Shown: in pieces, positions 58,734 to 64,000 of the stretch | Position numbering within the stretch: position 1 is the first letter of the stretch | Layout: each line of letters starts with the position of its first letter | Assembly (NCBI GenBank): GCA_902778455.1 | Contig: CACYXR010000004.1 | Location: 124,001 to 188,000 of the forward strand | From: an uncultured Selenomonadaceae bacterium | GTDB lineage: Bacteria; Bacillota; Negativicutes; Selenomonadales; Selenomonadaceae | DNA length: 64,000 nt | Reading direction: 5' to 3' | Program-made: the position numbers and the translations under genes | The notes under the pieces: model-generated | The model's input: only the letters and a program-made list of their open reading frames with translations | What the model was told of the DNA's origin: nothing | Database searches by the model: none

Positions 58734-61499
58734 TCACGCCTCGATTTTGACGCTGCTTCCCTGTTCTCTCGCTTTCGTCACGACAATCTTCCTGTCGATC
58801 CGTTCCTTCAGCGCTTCGACATGGGAAATGACACCGACGAGGCGGCGGCCTTCCGTCAGGTCCGCCAGCGCGCGCATGGCCTGCTCCAGCGATTCGTCGT
58901 CGAGGGAGCCGAAGCCCTCGTCCACGAACATCGTGTCCAGCTCCACGCCGCCCGCCGAGGACTGGATCTCGTCGGCGAGGCCGAGGGCGAGGGAAAGGGA
59001 CGCCTTGAAGGACTCGCCGCCGGACAGCGTTTCGACGCCCCGGATCGAGCCGTTGTAATGGTCGACTACATCAAGCTCGAGGCCGCTCTGCCCTTTATTG
59101 CTCGCAGCCGCAGCGCGCCGCTTGAGCTCGTATTGGCCGCCGGACATCACCAGTAAGCGCACGTTCGCCCGCGAGACGATGCGCTCGAAATAGCGCATCT
59201 GTACATAAGTTTCCAGCATGACCTTTTCCTTGCCGCTGATCTGTCCCGTCAACGTCTCGGCCAAAGCCTTCAGCCAGGTATAACGCTTCTCCGCCTCCGC
59301 CAGCCGCGCCGCTTCTTCTTGCAATCCGGCCAGCGTCCCCCGGTTCTTTTCGAGCCGCGCGTGAAGCGTTTTCTGCCGCTCCTGGAACCCGCGCCGCTCG
59401 GCGGCCTTCGCCGCGTTTTCCTCCCGCAGTTTTCCGAGGTCCTCCTGCGGCGCTTCGGCGAGGCTTTTTTTCAACGATTCGATGAGCCCGGCCAGCTCCT
59501 GCAGCGTCTTTTCCACCGCACGAAGGGCATCTTCCGCGCGTTTCTTTTCGTCCTGCCGTTTCTCGTACTCTTTGCGGAGGCTCGCCCTGCGCGCCTCCGC
59601 TTCTTTTTGGGTCGGGAAGCGCAGCTTCGCGGAAATCTCCTTTGCCGCCTGTTCCGCCGCCGCCCGGGCCGTCTCCGCCGCCGCCCGCTTCGCGCCCGCG
59701 TCCGCGAGCCGTGTATCGGCGTCCGCGCTTGCCTTCTCGTCCTGCGGAATGCTCGTTTCCAGCGCCGCCTTCCGCTTCGCCTCCCGTTCCTTTTCCCGCA
59801 GCTTTTTGTCAACGGCGGCGATTTCCTCATCCAGTTCGACCAGCGCCTTCGGCAGCCGATCCCGTGCCTCGCTGGTCGTATAGTCGCCAAGACGGGCTTT
59901 GATTGACTGCAGAAGAGATTCCTTGCGCTCGCCGAATTCTTTCTTCCCCTGCTCAAAACGACCGCGAAGCTCCATCGCCGCCGTCTGCGCCGCGCTCCAG
60001 GCTTCCTGCAATGCGCGCAGGCTCGCCTCGTCGATTGCGTCTTCTGAAAGCTCCGCCGGGCAGGGATGCTCTGTCGAACCGCAGACCGGGCATGGTTTGC
60101 CCGGCGTCAAATTTTTCGCGATATGTCCCGCCTGCGCCGCGAGGAAGGCTTCGTCCGCCGCGTTATAGGCCGCCTCCTTTTTCCGCCAGTCTTCCGTTCG
60201 GGCAATCAGTTCCTTATGTGCGCCATCCACTTCGCGGTACAGTTTCTCATATTTCTTCATTTCCTCCGCCAGCGCGCCGATTTCTTCGCGGCGGCGCGTT
60301 TTTTCCCGCTGCTCGGCGGCGAGCTTTTCCCGCTCTTCCCCGGCGTGCGCCAGCGCCGCCAGTTCTTCTTTCGCCGCTTTCAGGCGCCTCTGTACGGCTT
60401 CCTTCGCCTTTTTCGCCTCGGCTTCTTCCAAAGCGGCCTTTTTCGCTTCCTCCTCGAAGCGCGAAAGCTCCTTCCGCTTCGCTTCCGCCGCCGCGTAATC
60501 GGGCAGTTCTTTCTCGATCTGCGCCTCCTCCCGCATGAGGGCTTCCGCGTCCGCCGCCCGCTGCGCCGCTTTTTCCGCCGTTTCTTTCGCCGCTGTCAGT
60601 TCGGGCTTTTTCCGCGCTTCCTCCGCCGTGGCCGCACGAAGCTCCTCCCGCGCCTTTTCCAGCTCGCCCGCGCGTCCGATCCGCGTATTGAGCCCGTTGA
60701 TTTCTTCGTCGATCCGATCCAGCGTCACCTTCTCCTCCGCCATTGCGCGCTGATCGTCCGCGATCAGCGCTTCCAGCAGCGTCTTCACGTCCTCCGGCAA
60801 AAGCTCGCCCGCCTTCGCCTTTTCCACTTCCTCCGCCCGCGGATGATCCTCCACACAATCAACGGCAGCCATCAGGTCGTCCACCTTGTCCCGGACGCGC
60901 TCGCACAATCGCGCCGCTTCGTTGGCGTCGCCGTTCACCGCCGCCGCCAGCCGCTCGAACCGCTCCGTATGGAAAATGCCGCGGAATATCGCCTGACGTT
61001 CCTTCGTATCCGCCAAGAGCAGGCGCAGGAATTTCCCCTGGGCGATCATGGCGATCTGCATGAACTGCGCCGCGTCCAATCCCAAAATCTCCCCGATGCG
61101 CGCCGTGACCTCCTGCTTTTTCGTCACAACGCTGCCGTCCGGCAGGCAAAGCTCCGCTCCCGCGGTCGATTTCGTCATGCCCTCCCCGCGCTGCTTGGCC
61201 CGCATATATTCGGGATTCCGCTTCACGACGTATTCCTTGCCCCGGAGCAGGAACCGAAGCTCCACCTCGGTGGGCGTTGACGGCGCTGCGTATTTCGAGC
61301 GGAGCATGGAAGCCGTGCGCATGCCGCCACTGGTCTCGCCGTACAGCGCGAACACGATCGCGTCGAAAATCGTCGTCTTGCCCGCGCCGGTATCGCCGGT
61401 AATCAGATAAAGCCCCCGTGCCCCCAGCCGCGTGAAATCAATCGTCTCGCTTCCGGCGTAAGGGCCGAAGCCCGTCATCTTCAACGTCAACGGTCTCAT
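58734..61499 (-). CDS. sbcC: Exonuclease SbcCD subunit C
   Basis: A 921-residue SMC-like ATPase. Walker A (GDTGAGKTT) is near residue 37, a long coiled coil rich in Glu/Lys/Ala is broken by the zinc hook CPVC (mid-protein), and the C-terminal lobe has LSGGESFKASL and FVDEGFGSLDD. With SbcD it opens hairpins and double-strand ends. ATG 61499 overlaps the sbcD stop (ATGA). Confidence 0.95.
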   Translation of the reverse strand: MRPLTLKMTGFGPYAGSETIDFTRLGARGLYLITGDTGAGKTTIFDAIVFALYGETSGGMRTASMLRSKYAAPSTPTEVELRFLLRGKEYVVKRNPEYMRAKQRGEGMTKSTAGAELCLPDGSVVTKKQEVTARIGEILGLDAAQFMQIAMIAQGKFLRLLLADTKERQAIFRGIFHTERFERLAAAVNGDANEAARLCERVRDKVDDLMAAVDCVEDHPRAEEVEKAKAGELLPEDVKTLLEALIADDQRAMAEEKVTLDRIDEEINGLNTRIGRAGELEKAREELRAATAEEARKKPELTAAKETAEKAAQRAADAEALMREEAQIEKELPDYAAAEAKRKELSRFEEEAKKAALEEAEAKKAKEAVQRRLKAAKEELAALAHAGEEREKLAAEQREKTRRREEIGALAEEMKKYEKLYREVDGAHKELIARTEDWRKKEAAYNAADEAFLAAQAGHIAKNLTPGKPCPVCGSTEHPCPAELSEDAIDEASLRALQEAWSAAQTAAMELRGRFEQGKKEFGERKESLLQSIKARLGDYTTSEARDRLPKALVELDEEIAAVDKKLREKEREAKRKAALETSIPQDEKASADADTRLADAGAKRAAAETARAAAEQAAKEISAKLRFPTQKEAEARRASLRKEYEKRQDEKKRAEDALRAVEKTLQELAGLIESLKKSLAEAPQEDLGKLREENAAKAAERRGFQERQKTLHARLEKNRGTLAGLQEEAARLAEAEKRYTWLKALAETLTGQISGKEKVMLETYVQMRYFERIVSRANVRLLVMSGGQYELKRRAAAASNKGQSGLELDVVDHYNGSIRGVETLSGGESFKASLSLALGLADEIQSSAGGVELDTMFVDEGFGSLDDESLEQAMRALADLTEGRRLVGVISHVEALKERIDRKIVVTKAREQGSSVKIEA

Positions 61500-62635
61500 G
61501 CCTGTTCCTCCCATACGGTTTCCGCCAGCCGCCTCATGTATTCGGACTGCGCCTCGTTCATCGGCTGCCCGTTCTGCAGTGCGTAAAACTCCGACACCAG
61601 CTCCATCGGCGTTTTCGTCTCCGCCTCCGGCAGAACCTCGACGGCGCCGCCGCTTTTCGTCCGCGCGTTGTCGTAATCAAGCCGCAGGAGGTTCGGATAA
61701 ACGGTCTTCAATTTCCGCATCGCGTCCGGCACGTCGTCCTCATTCGTCAATATAATATGAAGGTAATCGTCCGTCGCCGTCCCCGCATAGTTTTCCTTTT
61801 TCATCAGCGCATCATAGGTTCCCCTGATCTCCCGCAGATCGTGTTGCGGCTTCAATGGAATCGTGCGAACGGAGACCGCTCCTTTTCCGTCCAGCTCCGC
61901 CATCGTGATGGACTTCCCGTCCCTCGCCTCGGAAAACGAATATTTGAGCGGCGTGCCCGAATAGCGTATTCGCGGCGAGCCGATATTCTGCGGGCGATGG
62001 ATATGGCCGAGAGCGACATAGGAAAAAGGAGCGAACACGGCGGCGTCCACATTGTCCAGCCCGCCGACGGAAACCTCCTCCGAATCCGAGCGCACCGCGC
62101 CCGTCACGAACTGGTGAGCGACCAGCACGCTGCGCCGCTTTGGATCGACGGGCATTCTCTCCACGGCGACGCGCAGCGCGTCCGTATAGCTTTCGATTTT
62201 CTCCTCCGGAAACGCCAGCGACACATGGATCGGCTTGATGAACGGCAGCAGATAGATATCGACGCGGCCGTCGTTGTCCTCCAATGACGCCGAAAACACC
62301 TCGCCTCGATATTCGGGGGCGGAGAGATAGACGCCGCTCTTCGCCATGATGCGCCCCCCGTAGGCCACCCGCGCCGCCGAGTCGTGATTGCCGCTGATGG
62401 CGAAAACCATCTGCCCGTCCGCCGAAAGCTCCGAAAGGAAATCGTCAAACAGCCGCACCGCCTCCGCCGACGGCGCGCTCTTGTCGTAAATATCCCCGGC
62501 GATCAGCACCGCGTCCGGCTTCTCGTCCCGCAATATTTTACAGATTTCTTCCAAAATATACGCCTGATCCTCCAAAAAAGAAACCTCATGCAGCCGCTTC
62601 CCCAGATGCAAATCGGAAATATGCGCGAATCTCAT
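61496..62635 (-). CDS. sbcD: Exonuclease SbcCD subunit D
   Basis: A 379-residue Mn-dependent nuclease (Mre11 type). FAHISDLHLGKRL, IAGDIYDKSAPS, ISGNHDS and ALGHIHRPQ carry the metal ligands; the C-terminal cap follows. ATG 62635 has GGGGAGG 8 bases upstream; the frame to 62692 lacks one. It is transcribed with sbcC. Confidence 0.95.
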   Translation of the reverse strand: MRFAHISDLHLGKRLHEVSFLEDQAYILEEICKILRDEKPDAVLIAGDIYDKSAPSAEAVRLFDDFLSELSADGQMVFAISGNHDSAARVAYGGRIMAKSGVYLSAPEYRGEVFSASLEDNDGRVDIYLLPFIKPIHVSLAFPEEKIESYTDALRVAVERMPVDPKRRSVLVAHQFVTGAVRSDSEEVSVGGLDNVDAAVFAPFSYVALGHIHRPQNIGSPRIRYSGTPLKYSFSEARDGKSITMAELDGKGAVSVRTIPLKPQHDLREIRGTYDALMKKENYAGTATDDYLHIILTNEDDVPDAMRKLKTVYPNLLRLDYDNARTKSGGAVEVLPEAETKTPMELVSEFYALQNGQPMNEAQSEYMRRLAETVWEEQA

Positions 62636-62723
62636 CGGCCATCCTCCCCGAAAATTTTGATGCAAAAAAATAATACCATAATCGGCATGCAAAATCCTGC
62701 ACGTCGATACATTTTACCAAAAG

Positions 62724-62750
62724 CAGCTTGTGCAGGATTTGCACAAGCTG
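62724..62750 (-). terminator. Probable terminator after ispF
   Basis: A perfect 11-bp stem (CAGCTTGTGCA / TGCACAAGCTG) with a short T-run on the minus strand. Confidence 0.55.
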
Positions 62751-62766
62751 TCAAGTGATGGATCCT

Positions 62767-63243
62767 CTATGCCTTCTCGATCCCTGCCACCGCGTAGGCC
62801 GACATGCCTTCGCCGCTGCCGGTGAAGCCCAGGCGTTCCTCCGTCGTCGCCTTAACGTTCACCGCGTCCCGCTCGACGCCCAGCACCTTCGCGATATTTT
62901 CCGTCATTTCCTCGATATGAGGCGCCAGCTTCGGCGCCTGCGCAACAATAGTCGCGTCGACGTTTCCGACCGTGTACCCCTTTTCGCGGACGAGGCGGGC
63001 AACTTCCGCCAGGAGCTTCCTGCTGTCCGCGCCCTTGAATTTGTCGTCGGTATCGGGAAAATGCTTCCCGATGTCGCCTAAAGCCGCCGCGCCAAGCAAT
63101 GCGTCCGCGATCGCGTGCAGCAGCACGTCGGCGTCCGAATGACCGAGCAGTCCCTTTTCCCACGGAATTTCCACGCCGCCGAGGATCAGCTTCCGCCCCG
63201 CGACGAGACGGTGCACATCGTACCCCATGCCAAACCGAGTCAT
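62767..63243 (-). CDS. ispF: 2-C-methyl-D-erythritol 2,4-cyclodiphosphate synthase
   Basis: A 158-residue enzyme of the MEP isoprenoid pathway. [10 protein letters not shown] and [20 protein letters not shown] hold the zinc ligands. The ATG overlaps the ispD stop (ATGA), so the two are co-translated; the longer frame to 63408 lies within ispD. The enzyme supplies precursors for quinones and undecaprenyl lipids. Confidence 0.97.
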   Translation of the reverse strand: MTRFGMGYDVHRLVAGRKLILGGVEIPWEKGLLGHSDADVLLHAIADALLGAAALGDIGKHFPDTDDKFKGADSRKLLAEVARLVREKGYTVGNVDATIVAQAPKLAPHIEEMTENIAKVLGVERDAVNVKATTEERLGFTGSGEGMSAYAVAGIEKA

Positions 63244-64000
63244 TTCTTTCCCTCCTGTTGCTCCGCGTATTCCTTCACCTTGGCTGCGGCGTCCGAAACC
63301 TTGTCCGCCAGTTCGTCCAGCAGTTCGCCAAACTCCATGCCTGCATTCTTGACGCTTTCCTTCGCCATGCCCAACGCATCGCGCCCCAAAAACATTTCCG
63401 CGGTCCAAAGGTCTTCCGGCGTCGTCAGCTTGATATTGCGCTCGTCGCCTTCGACCACGTGCACGGTGAGACCCAAACGCTCCACAAGAGCCGCGTCGTC
63501 CGTTCCGAGATAACCTTCCTGCTCCGCGCGCCTATACGCCTCCTCCAAAATGTCGCGGCGAAAGCCCTGCGGCGTCTGAACTTCCCAAAGCCGTGCCCGA
63601 TCCGGCGTGCTCTCCACGACGCCGTCACCCCGCACGATCTTGATCGTGTTCTTCGCGCGAACCGCCGCGATAGCCGCGCCGGTACGCCATGCCTCCGCCA
63701 CCACCGCCTCAATGGTCTTGACCGTCACCAGCGGACGCGCCGCATCGTGGACAAGCACGATTTCCGCATCCGGTGAAAGCGCCGCCAGCGCATTCTGCAC
63801 GCTGTACTGCCGCTCCGATCCGCCCGCCACCACACGGAACGGCCTCAGCCCCGGCGTTTTGTCGAGCAGCCGCGAAACCTCGTTCACTTCCTCCTCACCC
63901 ACAGCAACAATGAAATCGTCGACCTTGTCACACCCGGAAAAAGCGAGCATTGTCCGCACCAATATCGGCTTGCCGCAAAGGCTGATCAACGCCTTGTTCC
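63240..64000 (-). CDS. ispD: 2-C-methyl-D-erythritol 4-phosphate cytidylyltransferase, N-terminus outside window
   Basis: About 253 residues visible; the first residues lie beyond position 64000 ([16 protein letters not shown] is the first part seen). VHDAARPLV, the acidic [14 protein letters not shown] block and [12 protein letters not shown] are IspD signatures. After the usual end the chain continues for about 45 residues ([20 protein letters not shown] and on), a predicted helix not seen in most IspD. It overlaps ispF. Confidence 0.95.
   Translation of the reverse strand, partial: NKALISLCGKPILVRTMLAFSGCDKVDDFIVAVGEEEVNEVSRLLDKTPGLRPFRVVAGGSERQYSVQNALAALSPDAEIVLVHDAARPLVTVKTIEAVVAEAWRTGAAIAAVRAKNTIKIVRGDGVVESTPDRARLWEVQTPQGFRRDILEEAYRRAEQEGYLGTDDAALVERLGLTVHVVEGDERNIKLTTPEDLWTAEMFLGRDALGMAKESVKNAGMEFGELLDELADKVSDAAAKVKEYAEQQEGKK

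Overview
The window reads as the chromosome of a diderm, anaerobic Firmicute of the class Negativicutes, probably a Selenomonas-like Selenomonadaceae member. The inference rests on a mixture of traits. Firmicute traits are the rny-ymdB pair, a ribosomal protein L27 with a cleavable leader next to its protease Prp, and the obgE/yhbY/proB and proA/nadD/yqeK/LCP/rsfS gene orders. Traits of a cell with an outer membrane and an anaerobic life are an RND-pump remnant, a one-piece pyruvate:ferredoxin oxidoreductase, flavodoxin, and a DUF134/FeMo-cofactor-type protein. No rRNA, tRNA or CRISPR array was seen.

Layout. 0-17.7 kb (mostly + strand) is accessory. It holds a DUF3793/flavodoxin pair, a four-gene metal-ATPase operon with a Fur-like box, and a decayed atpC fragment. 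Next come a TetR gene with a broken, internally deleted RND pump, then dinD. A 4.4-kb stretch follows between two near-identical copies of a gene for a small secreted Gly/Cys/His-rich protein; inside it lie an AlkZ-related gene, a 46-aa membrane peptide, a DUF1643 gene, an alpha/beta hydrolase and a DUF5714 gene. The block ends with a Tat-exported MBL hydrolase, a DUF134-FeMoCo-type fusion with two palindromic operators, and a MATE pump with its TetR regulator.

17.7-25.1 kb (- strand) is a complete F1Fo ATP synthase operon, atpI-B-E-F-H-A-G-D-C, with two oddities. Subunit c has lost the TM1 glycine motif and has an Asp opposite the ion-binding Glu. Subunit gamma carries an insertion of about 120 residues rich in Ala and Glu. 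25.3-34 kb (- strand) holds an EAL signalling protein with tandem periplasmic sensor domains, DUF1638, an Asp23/P-loop protein, a PHP phosphoesterase, ymdB, an unknown gene and rny. 34.2-39.1 kb holds bcp, a repeat-rich intergenic region and PFOR.

39.1-48.6 kb mixes a zinc-ribbon protein, rfbC-rfbA, two CheX-type proteins, an FAD oxidoreductase, putP, a membrane glycosyltransferase and cheV. 48.8-57.9 kb is a conserved housekeeping run on the - strand: cvfB-rsfS-LCP-yqeK-nadD-(50-aa membrane peptide)-proA, then proB-yhbY-obgE, then rpmA-prp-rplU behind a leader. 58-64 kb holds an AbrB/RelE toxin-antitoxin pair, sbcC-sbcD, ispF and a truncated ispD.

The best candidates for something undescribed are the ATP synthase with its double-carboxylate c subunit and gamma insertion, the duplicated secreted Gly-rich mini-protein flanking a DNA-repair-flavoured cassette, and the HMA_2/P-type ATPase operon with an SCG ion-site motif. 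Small genes too short for ordinary ORF calling were found at 9596-9736 and 52362-52514.
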